NCBI GenBank assembly: GCA_946699065.1
Contig: CAMPDV010000021.1
Location: forward strand, 310,001-374,000
Source: Loxodes magnus
Lineage: Eukaryota > Ciliophora > Karyorelictea > Loxodida > Loxodidae
Direction: 5' to 3'
DNA: 64,000 bases
A model generated the notes under the pieces. The model searched no databases, had not been told where the DNA came from, and saw only the letters and a program-made list of their open reading frames with translations. How positions within the stretch are numbered: position 1 is the stretch's first letter; the number at the start of each line of letters is the position of its first letter. The translations under genes were made by a program, and so were the position numbers. Positions 54,542 through 64,000 of this stretch are shown piece after piece.

Positions 54542-55024
54542 TCAATCTGTGTGACCACTCATGGTCTTACAAGTACCTGTCTTGACGTCCCATAGTCTCA
54601 CCGTCTTATCTGCACTTCCCGATACGATGAACTCTGAATCACTGGATATAGCCACAGCATATACAACATTTGTGTGACCACTCATGGTCTTACAGGTACC
54701 TGTCTTGACGTCCCATAGTCTTACCGTATAATCTGAACTTCCCGATACGATGAACTCTGAATCACTGGATATAGCCACAGATCTTACCGAATAAGTGTGA
54801 TCACTCATGGTCTTACAGGTACCTGTCTTGACGTCCCATAGTCTCACCGTCTTATCATAACTTCCCGATACGATGAACTCTGAATAACTGGATATAGCCA
54901 CAGCATATACAACATTTGTGTGACCACTCATGGTCTTACAAGTACCTGTCTTGACGTCCCATAGTCTCGCCGTCTTATCTCCACTTCCCGATACGATGAA
55001 CTCTGAATCACTGGATATAGCCAC
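54542..55024 (-). CDS. Open WD40 segment, 160 codons
   Basis: Blades GDKT with ARLWD, TNVVYA-SSY/YDKT, SDH-TYSVRS/SDYT (with a private silent change, ACCGAA), TNVVYA/ADKT, then HTD and TGA. It repeats the four opening blades of 52868-54040. Confidence 0.5.
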   Translation of the reverse strand: MAISSDSEFIVSGSGDKTARLWDVKTGTCKTMSGHTNVVYAVAISSYSEFIVSGSYDKTVRLWDVKTGTCKTMSDHTYSVRSVAISSDSEFIVSGSSDYTVRLWDVKTGTCKTMSGHTNVVYAVAISSDSEFIVSGSADKTVRLWDVKTGTCKTMSGHTD

Positions 55025-55033
55025 AGATGATAC

Positions 55034-55516
55034 TTAATCTGTGTGACCACTCATGGTCTTACAGGTACCTGTCTTGACGTCCCATAGTCTCACCGTCTTA
55101 TCTGCACTTCCCGATACGATGAACTCTGAATCACTGGATATAGCCACAGATCTTACAGAATAAGTGTGATCACTCATGGTCTTACAGGTACCTGTCTTGA
55201 CGTCCCATAGTCTTACCGTATAATCTGCACTTCCCGATACAATGAACTCTGAATAACTGGATATAGCCAAAGATAATACATAATCTTTGTGACCACTCAT
55301 GGTCTTACAGGTACCTGTCTTGAAGTCCCATAGTCTTACCGTATAATCTGAACTTCCCGATACGATGAACTCTGAATCACTGGATATAGCCACAGATAAT
55401 ACATGATCTGTTTGACCACTCATGGTCTTACAGGTACCTGTCTTGACGTCCCATAGTCTTACCGTATAATCTGCACTTCCCGATACAATGAACTCTGAAT
55501 AACTGGATATAGCCAC
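55034..55516 (-). CDS. Open WD40 segment, 160 codons
   Basis: Blades SSY/ADYT, QTDHVLS/SDYT-F, KDYVLS with SLAIS-SSY/ADYT, SDH-TYSVRS/ADKT, then HTD and TAA. Confidence 0.5.
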   Translation of the reverse strand: MAISSYSEFIVSGSADYTVRLWDVKTGTCKTMSGQTDHVLSVAISSDSEFIVSGSSDYTVRLWDFKTGTCKTMSGHKDYVLSLAISSYSEFIVSGSADYTVRLWDVKTGTCKTMSDHTYSVRSVAISSDSEFIVSGSADKTVRLWDVKTGTCKTMSGHTD

Positions 55517-56754
55517 AGATGATACTCAATCTGTGTGACCACTCATGGTCTTACAAGTACCTGTCTTGACGTCCCATAGTCTCACCGTCTTATCTCCACT
55601 TCCCGATACGATGAACTCTGAATAACTGGATATAGCCACAGCATATACAACATTTGTGTGACCACTCATGGTCTTACAGGTACCTGTCTTGACGTCCCAT
55701 AGTCTCACCGTATAATCTGAACTTCCCGATACGATGAACTCTGAATCACTGGATATAGCCACAGATCTTACAGAATAAGTGTGATCACTCATGGTCTTAC
55801 AGGTACCTGTCTTGACGTCCCATAGTCTTACCGTATAATCTGCACTTCCCGATACGATGAACTATGAATCACTGGATATAGCCACAGATAATACATGATC
55901 TGTTTGACCACTCATGGTCTTACAAGTACCTGTCTTGACGTCCCTTAGTCTCACCGTCTTATCATAACTTCCCGATACGATGAACTCTGAATCACTGGAT
56001 ATAGCCACAGCATATACAACATTTGTGTGACCACTCATGGTCTTACAGGTACCTGTCTTGACGTCCCATAGTCTCACCGTATAATCTGCACTTCCCGATA
56101 CGATGAACTCTGAATCACTGGATATAGCCACAGCATATACAGAATCTGTGTGACCACTCATGGTCTTACAGGTACCTGTCTTGAAGTCCCATAGTCTTAC
56201 CGTCTTATCTCCACTTCCCGATACGATGAACTCTGAATCACTGGATATAGCCACAGATGATACTCAATCTGTGTGACCACTCATGGTCTTACAAGTACCT
56301 GTCTTGACGTCCCATAGTCTCACCGTCTTATCTGCACTTCCCGATACGATGAACTCTGAATAACTGGATATAGCCACAGCATATACATAATCTTTGTGAC
56401 CTTCATGGTCTTACAAGTACCTGTCTTGACGTCCCATAGTCTCACCGTATAATCTGAACTTCCCGATACGATGAACTCTGAATCACTGGATATAGCCACA
56501 GATCTTACAGAATAAGTGTGATCACTCATGGTCTTACAAGTACCTGTCTTGACGTCCCATAGTCTCACCCTATAATCTGCACTTCCCGATACAATGAACT
56601 CTGAATAACTGGATATAGCCACAGATGATACTCAATCTGTGTGACCACTCATGGTCTTACAAGTACCTGTCTTGACGTCCCATAGTCTCACCGTATAATC
56701 ATCACTTCCCGATACGATGAACTCTGAATCACTGGATATAGCCACAGATGATAC
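55517..56754 (-). pseudogene. Short WD40 pieces including a frameshifted one
   Basis: 55526-55792 (TYSVRS/SDYT, TNVVYA-SSY/GDKT), 55862-56254 (GDKT-F, TDSVYA/ADYT, TNVVYA/YDKT with VRLRD, ends at TAG near 55864) and 56320-56622, which reads ADYR, TYSVRS/SDYT and then meets the one-base loss at about 56399. Confidence 0.6.
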
Positions 56755-57237
56755 TTAATCTGTGTGACCACTCATGGTCTTACAGGTACCTGTCTTGACG
56801 TCCCATAGTCTTACCGTATAATCTGCACTTCCCGATACAATGAACTCTGAATAACTGGATATAGCCACAGCATATACATAACTAGTGTGATCACTCATGG
56901 TCTTACAGGTACCTGTCTTGACGTCCCATAGTCTTACCGTATAATCTGCACTTCCCGATACGATGAACTCTGAATCACTGGATATAGCCACAGCATATAC
57001 ATAACTAGTGTGATCACTCATGGTCTTACAGGTACCTGTCTTGAAGTCCCATAGTCTTACCGTATAATCTGCACTTCCCGATACGATGAACTCTGAGTCA
57101 CTGGATATAGCCACAGATAATACATGATCTGTTTGACCACTCATGGTCTTACAGGTACCTGTCTTGACGTCCCATAGTCTCATCGTATAATCATAACTTC
57201 CCGATACGATGAACTCTGAATCACTGGATATAGCCAC
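56755..57237 (-). CDS. Open WD40 segment, 160 codons
   Basis: Blades YDYT with MRLWD, QTDHVLS/ADYT-F, SDH-TSYVYA/ADYT, SDH-TSYVYA-SSY/ADYT, then HTD and TAA. The first three blades correspond to 51557-51826, but the TAG that closes that copy is absent here. Confidence 0.5.
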   Translation of the reverse strand: MAISSDSEFIVSGSYDYTMRLWDVKTGTCKTMSGQTDHVLSVAISSDSEFIVSGSADYTVRLWDFKTGTCKTMSDHTSYVYAVAISSDSEFIVSGSADYTVRLWDVKTGTCKTMSDHTSYVYAVAISSYSEFIVSGSADYTVRLWDVKTGTCKTMSGHTD

Positions 57238-57609
57238 AGATGATACTCAATCTGTGTGATCACTCATGGTCTTACAGGTACCTGTCTTGACGTCCCATAG
57301 TCTTACCGTATAATCTGAACTTCCCGATACGATGAACTCTGAATCACTGGATATAGCCACAGATCTTACATAATCTGTGTGACCACTCATGGTCTTACAG
57401 GTACCTGTCTTGAAGTCCCATAGTCTCACCGTATAATCTGCACTTCCCGATACGATGAACTCTGAATAACTGGATATAGCCACAGCATTTACATAACTAG
57501 TGTGACCACTCATGGTCTTACAGGTACCTGTCTTGACGTCCCATAGTCTCACCGTATAATCATCACTTCCCGATACGATGAACTCTGAATCACTGGATAT
57601 AGCCGCAGA
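57238..57609 (-). pseudogene. WD40 piece, second copy of the 5411-bp repeat
   Basis: 57247-57552 (TSYVNA-SSY/ADYT-F, TDYVRS/SDYT, SDHTD then TGA) matches 51836-52141 apart from SDHTD for SGHTD. Confidence 0.55.
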
Positions 57610-58098
57610 TCATACATAACTAGTGTGATCACTCATGGTCTTACAAGTACCTGTCTTGAAGTCCCATAGTCTTACCGTATAATCTGCACTTCCCGATACG
57701 ATGAACTCTGAATCACTGGATATAGCCACAGCATATACATAATCTTTGTGACCACTCATGGTCTTACAGGTACCTGTCTTGAAGTCCCATAGTCTTACCG
57801 TATAATCTGCACTTCCCGATACGATGAACTCTGAGTCACTGGATATAGCCACAGATAATACATGATCTGTTTGACCACTCATGGTCTTACAAGTACCTGT
57901 CTTGAAGTCCCATAGTCTTACCGTATAATCTGAACTTCCCGATACGATGAACTCTGAGTCACTGGATATAGCCACAGATCTTACATAATCTGTGTGATTA
58001 CTCATGGTCTTACAGGTACCTGTCTTGACGTCCCATAGTCTCGCCGTCTTATCTCCACTTCCCGATACGATGAACTCTGAATCACTGGATATAGCCAC
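57610..58098 (-). CDS. Open WD40 segment, 162 codons, ending TSYV-TGA
   Basis: Blades GDKT with ARLWD, SNH-TDYVRS/SDYT-F, QTDHVLS/ADYT-F, KDYVYA/ADYT-F, SDH-TSYV then TGA: the 5411-bp copy of 52199-52687 with one A-to-S change in a second cassette. Confidence 0.5.
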   Translation of the reverse strand: MAISSDSEFIVSGSGDKTARLWDVKTGTCKTMSNHTDYVRSVAISSDSEFIVSGSSDYTVRLWDFKTGTCKTMSGQTDHVLSVAISSDSEFIVSGSADYTVRLWDFKTGTCKTMSGHKDYVYAVAISSDSEFIVSGSADYTVRLWDFKTGTCKTMSDHTSYV

Positions 58099-58476
58099 AG
58101 ATGATACTTAATCTGTGTGACCACTCATGGTCTTACAGGTACCTGTCTTGACGTCCCATAGTCTCACCGTATAATCTGAACTTCCCGATACGATGAACTC
58201 TGAATCACTGGATATAGCCACAGATCTTACAGAATAAGTGTGATCACTCATGGTCTTACAGGTACCTGTCTTGACGTCTCATAGTCTCACCGTCTTTTCA
58301 TCGCTTCCCGATACGATGAACTCTGAATAACTGGATATAGCCACAGCATATACATAATCTTTGTGACCACTCATGGTCTTACAAGTACCTGTCTTGACGT
58401 CCCATAGTCTTACCGTATAATCTGCACTTCCCGATACAATGAACTCTGAATCACTGGATATAGCCACAGAATATAC
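58099..58476 (-). pseudogene. WD40 units with the second W-to-TGA site
   Basis: 58279-58467 (ADYT, KDYVYA-SSY/DEKT, VRL then TGA at 58279). DEKT arises from a TTTTCA variant in the second cassette. It is the counterpart of the unit at 52868. Confidence 0.55.
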
Positions 58477-59205
58477 CTAACCGTTGTGACCACTCATGGT
58501 CTTACAGGTACCTGTCTTGACGTCCCATAGTCTTACCGTATAATCTGCACTTCCCGATACGATGAACTCTGAATCACTGGATATAGCCACAGCATATACA
58601 GAATCTGTGTGACCACTCATGGTCTTACAAGTACCTGTCTTGACGTCCCATAGTCTTACCTTATAATCTGCACTTCCCGATACAATGAACTCTGAATAAC
58701 TGGATATAGCCAAAGATAATACATAATCTTTGTGACCACTCATAGTCTTACAAGTACCTGTCTTGACGTCCCATAGTCTTACCGTATAATCTGAACTTCC
58801 CGATACGATGAACTCTGAATCACTGGATATAGCCACAGATAATACATGATCTGTTTGACCACTCATGGTCTTACAAGTACCTGTCTTGACGTCCCTTAGT
58901 CTCACCGTCTTATCATAACTTCCCGATACGATGAACTCTGAATCACTGGATATAGCCACAGCATATACAACATTTGTGTGACCACTCATGGTCTTACAGG
59001 TACCTGTCTTGACGTCCCATAGTCTCACCGTATAATCTGCACTTCCCGATACGATGAACTCTGAATCACTGGATATAGCCACAGCATATACAGAATCTGT
59101 GTGACCACTCATGGTCTTACAGGTACCTGTCTTGAAGTCCCATAGTCTTACCGTCTTATCTCCACTTCCCGATACGATGAACTCTGAATCACTGGATATA
59201 GCCAC
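58477..59205 (-). CDS. Open WD40 segment, 242 codons, ending HNG-TAG
   Basis: Blades GDKT-F, TDSVYA/ADYT, TNVVYA/YDKT with VRLRD, QTDHVLS/SDYT, KDYVLS with SLAIS-SSY/ADYK, TDSVYA/ADYT, then SGHNG and TAG. HNG and the CCTAACCG context around 58477 are not seen elsewhere in the window; this is the only TAG in the variable cassette slot I noticed. Confidence 0.5.
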   Translation of the reverse strand: MAISSDSEFIVSGSGDKTVRLWDFKTGTCKTMSGHTDSVYAVAISSDSEFIVSGSADYTVRLWDVKTGTCKTMSGHTNVVYAVAISSDSEFIVSGSYDKTVRLRDVKTGTCKTMSGQTDHVLSVAISSDSEFIVSGSSDYTVRLWDVKTGTCKTMSGHKDYVLSLAISSYSEFIVSGSADYKVRLWDVKTGTCKTMSGHTDSVYAVAISSDSEFIVSGSADYTVRLWDVKTGTCKTMSGHNG

Positions 59206-59951
59206 AGATGATACTCAATCTGTGTGACCACTCATGGTCTTACAAGTACCTGTCTTGACGTCCCATAGTCTCACCGTCTTATCTGCACTTCCCGATACGA
59301 TGAACTCTGAATAACTGGATATAGCCACAGCATATACATAATCTTTGTGACCTTCATGGTCTTACAAGTACCTGTCTTGACGTCCCATAGTCTCACCGTA
59401 TAATCTGAACTTCCCGATACGATGAACTCTGAATCACTGGATATAGCCACAGATCTTACAGAATAAGTGTGATCACTCATGGTCTTACAGGTACCTGTCT
59501 TGACGTCCCATAGTCTTACCGTATAATCTGCACTTCCCGATACAATGAACTCTGAATAACTGGATATAGCCACAGCATATACATAATCTTTGTGACTACT
59601 CATGGTCTTACAGGTACCTGTCTTGACGTCCCATAGTCTCACCGTATAATCTGCACTTCCCGATACGATGAACTCTGAATCACTGGATATAGCCACAGAT
59701 AATACATGATCTGTTTGACCACTCATGGTCTTACAGGTACCTGTCTTGACGTCCCATAGTCTCATCGTATAATCATAACTTCCCGATACGATGAACTCTG
59801 AATCACTGGATATAGCCACAGATGATACTCAATCTGTGTGACCACTCATGGTCTTACAGGTACCTGTCTTGACGTCCCATAGTCTTACCGTATAATCTGC
59901 ACTTCCCGATACAATGAACTCTGAATCACTGGATATAGCCACAGATGATAC
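59206..59951 (-). pseudogene. WD40 segment with frameshift, and flanking stops
   Basis: 59271-59819: blades YDYT with MRLWD, QTDHVLS/ADYT, SSH-KDYVYA-SSY/ADYT, SDH-TYSVRS/SDYT, then the one-base loss at about 59350. TGA after HTD near 59210 and 59820 and TAA at 59952 bound the surrounding units. Confidence 0.6.
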
Positions 59952-61418
59952 TTAATCTGTGTGACCACTCATAGTCTTACAGGTACCTGTCTTGACGTCC
60001 CATAGTCTCACCGTATAATCTGCACTTCCCGATACGATGAACTCTGAATCACTGGATATAGCCACAGCATATACAACATTTGTGTGACCACTCATGGTCT
60101 TACAGGTACCTGTCTTGACGTCCCATAGTCTCACCCTATAATCTGCACTTCCCGATACGATGAACTCTGAATCACTGGATATAGCCACAGATCTTACAGA
60201 ATAAGTGTGATCACTCATGGTCTTACAGGTACCTGTCTTGACGTCCCATAGTCTTACCGTATAATCATCACTTCCCGATACGATGAACTCTGAATAACTG
60301 GATATAGCCACAGCATATACATAATCTTTGTGACCACTCATGGTCTTACAAGTACCTGTCTTGACGTCCCATAGTCTCACCCTATAATCTGCACTTCCCG
60401 ATACGATGAACTCTGAATAACTGGATATAGCCACAGCATATACATAATCTTTGTGACCACTCATGGTCTTACAAGTACCTGTCTTGACGTCCCATAGTCT
60501 CACCCTATAGACTGCACTTCCCGATACGATGAACTCTGAATCACTGGATATAGCCACAGCATATACAACATTTGTGTGACCACTCATGGTCTTACAGGTA
60601 CCTGTCTTGACGTCCCATAGTCTTACCGTATAATCTGAACTTCCCGATACGATGAACTCTGAATCACTGGATATAGCCACAGCATATACATAACTAGTGT
60701 GATCACTCATGGTCTTACAAGTACCTGTCTTGACGTCCCATAGTCTCACCCTATAATCTGCACTTCCCGATACGATGAACTCTGAATCACTGGATATAGC
60801 CACAGCATATACAACATTTGTGTGACCACTCATGGTCTTACAGGTACCTGTCTTGACGTCCCATAGTCTTACCGTATAATCTGAACTTCCCGATACGATG
60901 AACTCTGAATCACTGGATATAGCCACAGATCTTACAGAATAAGTGTGATCACTCATGGTCTTACAGGTACCTGTCTTGACGTCCCATAGTCTTACCGTAT
61001 AATCTGAACTTCCCGATACGATGAACTCTGAATCACTGGATATAGCCACAGATCTTACAGAATAAGTGTGATCACTCATGGTCTTACAGGTACCTGTCTT
61101 GACGTCCCATAGTCTTACCGTATAATCTGCACTTCCCGATACGATGAACTCTGAGTCACTGGATATAGCCACAGATCTTACATAATCTGTGTGACTACTC
61201 ATGGTCTTACAGATACCTGTCTTGACGTCCCATAGTCTCACCGTATAATCTGCACTTCCCGATACGATGAACTCTGAATCACTGGATATAGCCACAGATC
61301 TTACATAATCTGTGTGACTACTCATGGTCTTACAGATACCTGTCTTGACGTCCCATAGTCTCACCGTATAATCATAACTTCCCGATACGATGAACTCTGA
61401 ATCACTGGATATAGCCAC
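59952..61418 (-). CDS. Longest open WD40 segment, 488 codons, twelve units
   Basis: Blades YDYT with GIC, SSH-TDYVRS/ADYT with GIC, SSH-TDYVRS/ADYT, SDH-TYSVRS/SDYT twice, TNVVYA/ADYR, SDH-TSYVYA/SDYT, TNVVYA/AVYR, KDYVYA-SSY/ADYR, KDYVYA-SSY/DDYT, SDH-TYSVRS/ADYR, TNVVYA/ADYT, then HTD and TAA. AVYR replaces the near-invariant D of the second cassette in one blade. No WDF unit occurs in it. It could encode one seven-blade propeller plus five blades, but has no start codon or upstream signal. Confidence 0.55.
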   Translation of the reverse strand: MAISSDSEFIVSGSYDYTVRLWDVKTGICKTMSSHTDYVRSVAISSDSEFIVSGSADYTVRLWDVKTGICKTMSSHTDYVRSVAISSDSEFIVSGSADYTVRLWDVKTGTCKTMSDHTYSVRSVAISSDSEFIVSGSSDYTVRLWDVKTGTCKTMSDHTYSVRSVAISSDSEFIVSGSSDYTVRLWDVKTGTCKTMSGHTNVVYAVAISSDSEFIVSGSADYRVRLWDVKTGTCKTMSDHTSYVYAVAISSDSEFIVSGSSDYTVRLWDVKTGTCKTMSGHTNVVYAVAISSDSEFIVSGSAVYRVRLWDVKTGTCKTMSGHKDYVYAVAISSYSEFIVSGSADYRVRLWDVKTGTCKTMSGHKDYVYAVAISSYSEFIVSGSDDYTVRLWDVKTGTCKTMSDHTYSVRSVAISSDSEFIVSGSADYRVRLWDVKTGTCKTMSGHTNVVYAVAISSDSEFIVSGSADYTVRLWDVKTGTCKTMSGHTD

Positions 61419-61427
61419 AGATAATAC

Positions 61428-62279
61428 TTAATCTGTGTGACCACTCATAGTCTTACAAGTACCTGTCTTGACGTCCCATAGTCTCACCGTCTTATCTGCA
61501 CTTCCCGATACGATGAACTCTGAATCACTGGATATAGCCACAGATCTTACAGAATAAGTGTGATCACTCATGGTCTTACAGGTACCTGTCTTGACGTCCC
61601 ATAGTCTTACCGTATAATCTGCACTTCCCGATACAATGAACTCTGAATAACTGGATATAGCCACAGCATATACATAACTAGTGTGATCACTCATGGTCTT
61701 ACAGGTACCTGTCTTGACGTCCCATAGTCTCACCGTATAATCATCACTTCCCGATACGATGAACTCTGAATCACTGGATATAGCCACAGATCTTACAGAA
61801 TAAGTGTGATCACTCATGGTCTTACAAGTACCTGTCTTGACGTCCCATAGTCTCACCGTATAATCATCACTTCCCGATACGATGAACTCTGAATCACTGG
61901 ATATAGCCACAGCATATACAACATTTGTGTGACCACTCATGGTCTTACAGGTACCTGTCTTGACGTCCCATAGTCTTACCGTATAATCTGAACTTCCCGA
62001 TACGATGAACTCTGAATCACTGGATATAGCCACAGATCTTACAGAATAAGTGTGATCACTCATGGTCTTACAAGTACCTGTCTTGACGTCCCATAGTCTC
62101 ACCCTATAATCTGCACTTCCCGATACGATGAACTCTGAATAACTGGATATAGCCACAGCATATACAACATTTGTGTGACCACTCATGGTCTTACAGGTAC
62201 CTGTCTTGACGTCCCATAGTCTTACCGTATAATCTGCACTTCCCGATACCATGAACTCTGAATCACTGGATATAGCCAC
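61428..62279 (-). CDS. Open WD40 segment, 283 codons, exactly seven units between stops
   Basis: Blades ADYT with SEFMVSGS, TNVVYA-SSY/ADYR, SDH-TYSVRS/SDYT, TNVVYA/DDYT, SDH-TYSVRS/DDYT, SDH-TSYVYA-SSY/ADYT, SDH-TYSVRS/ADKT, then HTD and TAA. The SEFM change (CATG for GATG context) creates an ATG a few residues into the first blade, the only framework ATG at that position I saw. Confidence 0.55.
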   Translation of the reverse strand: MAISSDSEFMVSGSADYTVRLWDVKTGTCKTMSGHTNVVYAVAISSYSEFIVSGSADYRVRLWDVKTGTCKTMSDHTYSVRSVAISSDSEFIVSGSSDYTVRLWDVKTGTCKTMSGHTNVVYAVAISSDSEFIVSGSDDYTVRLWDVKTGTCKTMSDHTYSVRSVAISSDSEFIVSGSDDYTVRLWDVKTGTCKTMSDHTSYVYAVAISSYSEFIVSGSADYTVRLWDVKTGTCKTMSDHTYSVRSVAISSDSEFIVSGSADKTVRLWDVKTGTCKTMSGHTD

Positions 62280-63143
62280 AGATGATACTCAATCTGTTTG
62301 ACCACTCATAGTCTTACAGGTACCTGTCTTGAAGTCCCATAGTCTTACCGTATAATCTGCACTTCCCGATACGATGAACTCTGAATCACTGGATATAGCC
62401 ACAGATCATACATAACTAGTGTGACCACTCATGGTCTTTCCTGTCTTGACGTCCCATAGTCTCACCGTATTATCATAACTTCCCGATACGATGAACTCTG
62501 AATCACTGGATATAGCCACAGCATTTACATAACTAGTGTGACCACTCATGGTCTTACAGGTACCTGTCTTGACGTCCCATAGTCTCACCGTCTTATCTGC
62601 ACTTCCCGATACGATGAACTCTGAATCACTGGATATAGCCACAGCATTTACATAACTAGTGTGACCACTCATGGTCTTACAGGTACCTGTCTTGACGTCC
62701 CATAGTCTCACCGTCTAATCATAACTTCCCGATACGATGAACTCTGAGTCACTGGATATAGCCACAGATCTTACAACATTTGTGTGACTACTCATGGTCT
62801 TACAGATACCTGTCTTGACGTCCCATAGTCTCACCGTATAATCTGCACTTCCCGATACGATGAACTCTGAATCACTGGATATAGCCACAGCATATACAAC
62901 ATTTGTGTGACCACTCATGGTCTTACAGGTACCTGTCTTGACGTCCCATAGTCTCACCGTATAATCATAACTTCCCGATACGATGAACTCTGAATCACTG
63001 GATATAGCCACAGATAATACTTAATCTGTGTGACCACTCATAGTCTTACAAGTACCTGTCTTGACGTCCCATAGTCTCACCGTCTTATCTGCACTTTTCG
63101 ATACGATGAACTCTGAATCACTGGATATAGCCACAGATGATAC
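62280..63143 (-). pseudogene. Short WD40 pieces with a K-to-TAG unit
   Basis: 62406-62711 (TSYVNA/ADKT, TSYVNA/YDNT, loss of T-C, then TSYV and TGA) and 62715-63011 (YDYT, TNVVYA/ADYT with GIC, TNVVRS, then SGSYD and TAG at 62715 in the slot of K). TAA after HTD near 63020 and TGA near 63150. Confidence 0.6.
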
Positions 63144-64000
63144 TCAATCTGTTTGACCACTCATGGTCTTACAAGTACCTGTCTTGAAGTCCCATAGTCT
63201 TACCGTATAATCTGCACTTCCCGATACGATGAACTCTGAGTCACTGGATATAGCCACAGATCTTACATGATCTGTTTGACCACTCATGGTCTTACAAGTA
63301 CCTGTCTTGAAGTCCCATAGTCTCACCGTATTATCATAACTTCCCGATACGATGAACTCTGAATCACTGGATATAGCCACAGCATTTACATAACTAGTGT
63401 GACCACTCATGGTCTTACAGGTACCTGTCTTGACGTCCCATAGTCTCACCGTCTTATCTGCACTTCCCGATACGATGAACTCTGAATAACTGGATATAGC
63501 CACAGCATTTACATAACTAGTGTGACCACTCATGGTCTTACAGGTACCTGTCTTGACGTCCCATAGTCTCACCGTATAATCTGAACTTCCCGATACGATG
63601 AACTCTGAATCACTGGATATAGCCACAGATCTTACAGAATAAGTGTGATCACTCATGGTCTTACAGGTACCTGTCTTGACGTCCCATAGTCTTACCGTAT
63701 AATCTGCACTTCCCGATACAATGAACTCTGAATAACTGGATATAGCCACAGCATATACATAACTAGTGTGATCACTCATGGTCTTACAGGTACCTGTCTT
63801 GACGTCCCATAGTCTCACCGTATAATCATCACTTCCCGATACGATGAACTCTGAATCACTGGATATAGCCACAGATCTTACAGAATAAGTGTGATCACTC
63901 ATGGTCTTACAAGTACCTGTCTTGACGTCCCATAGTCTCACCGTATAATCTGCACTTCCCGATACGATGAACTCTGAATAACTGGATATAGCCACAGCAT
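63144..64000 (-). CDS. Open WD40 segment running off the right edge
   Basis: Blades SSY/ADYT, SDH-TYSVRS/DDYT, SDH-TSYVYA-SSY/ADYT, SDH-TYSVRS/SDYT, TSYVNA-SSY/ADKT, TSYVNA/YDNT-F, QTDHVRS/ADYT-F, then QTD and TGA. The N-terminal side is still open at base 64000, so its true length is unknown. Confidence 0.55.
   Translation of the reverse strand, partial: AVAISSYSEFIVSGSADYTVRLWDVKTGTCKTMSDHTYSVRSVAISSDSEFIVSGSDDYTVRLWDVKTGTCKTMSDHTSYVYAVAISSYSEFIVSGSADYTVRLWDVKTGTCKTMSDHTYSVRSVAISSDSEFIVSGSSDYTVRLWDVKTGTCKTMSGHTSYVNAVAISSYSEFIVSGSADKTVRLWDVKTGTCKTMSGHTSYVNAVAISSDSEFIVSGSYDNTVRLWDFKTGTCKTMSGQTDHVRSVAISSDSEFIVSGSADYTVRLWDFKTGTCKTMSGQTD

Larger units (their letters stand above)
51550..58300 (-). 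repeat. 5411-bp spaced duplication
   Basis: 51.60-52.75 kb matches 57.01-58.16 kb, and the W-to-TGA unit (52868 and 58279) keeps the same spacing, 44 units less one base (the loss at about 56399). Differences are a DDYT-type cassette at 57.56 kb and A-to-S changes. Confidence 0.8.

Overview
The whole 64-kb window is one uninterrupted tandem array. A 123-bp unit, read on the minus strand, encodes a 41-residue WD40 (beta-propeller blade) repeat: G-H, six variable residues, [14 protein letters not shown], four variable residues, then VRLWD(V/F/I)KTGTCKTMS. Both window edges lie inside a unit, so no flanking gene, promoter, N-terminal domain, terminator, RNA gene or unique DNA is visible. A hand count closes exactly: about 521.3 units, shortened by seventeen 6-bp deletions and a net 14 single-base losses, gives 64,000 bp. 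One unit counted by hand is about 45% GC.

The array is not one open frame. About 160 units (hand scan) carry TAA or TGA at the same codon, just after G-H-T-D. Smaller families of units carry TAG at the framework E, TGA at an R, TAA at an S, or TGA at the WD tryptophan. One single-base deletion occurs at the same unit position eleven times, all before 10.5 kb. Open stretches are therefore 2 to 12 units long, and their apparent starts are GTG valines or internal ATGs of the repeat, not real initiation sites. The simplest reading is a giant pseudogenic or satellite-like WD40 array kept nearly identical by unequal crossing-over and gene conversion. A silent cassette store for an expressed receptor, or a reassigned genetic code, remain possible but are not shown.

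Layout: 1-10.4 kb is rich in TSYVNA, TIQVNA and TYSALS cassettes, holds all copies of the ancestral -1 deletion and has 1475/1967-bp higher-order repeats. 10.4-17 kb has longer open segments with WDFKTG blades, QTDHVLS and VDYT cassettes and repeated 6-bp deletions. 17-30.8 kb is the most stop-rich zone and contains a 2583-bp tandem duplication. 30.8-64 kb is marked by TNVVYA, TYSVRS and SSYSEF units, the longest open segments (up to 488 codons), and 4920-, 984- and 5411-bp duplications. Copies 22-34 kb apart, and patches inside duplications, show long-range exchange across the array.

The organism cannot be identified. Near-identical WD40 repeats varying only at a few exposed positions resemble high-identity repeat domains of NACHT-WD40 (STAND/NLR-like) receptors such as HET-D, HET-E and HET-R of Podospora anserina. 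A eukaryote is favoured by the size and decay of the array, but nothing here excludes a bacterium.
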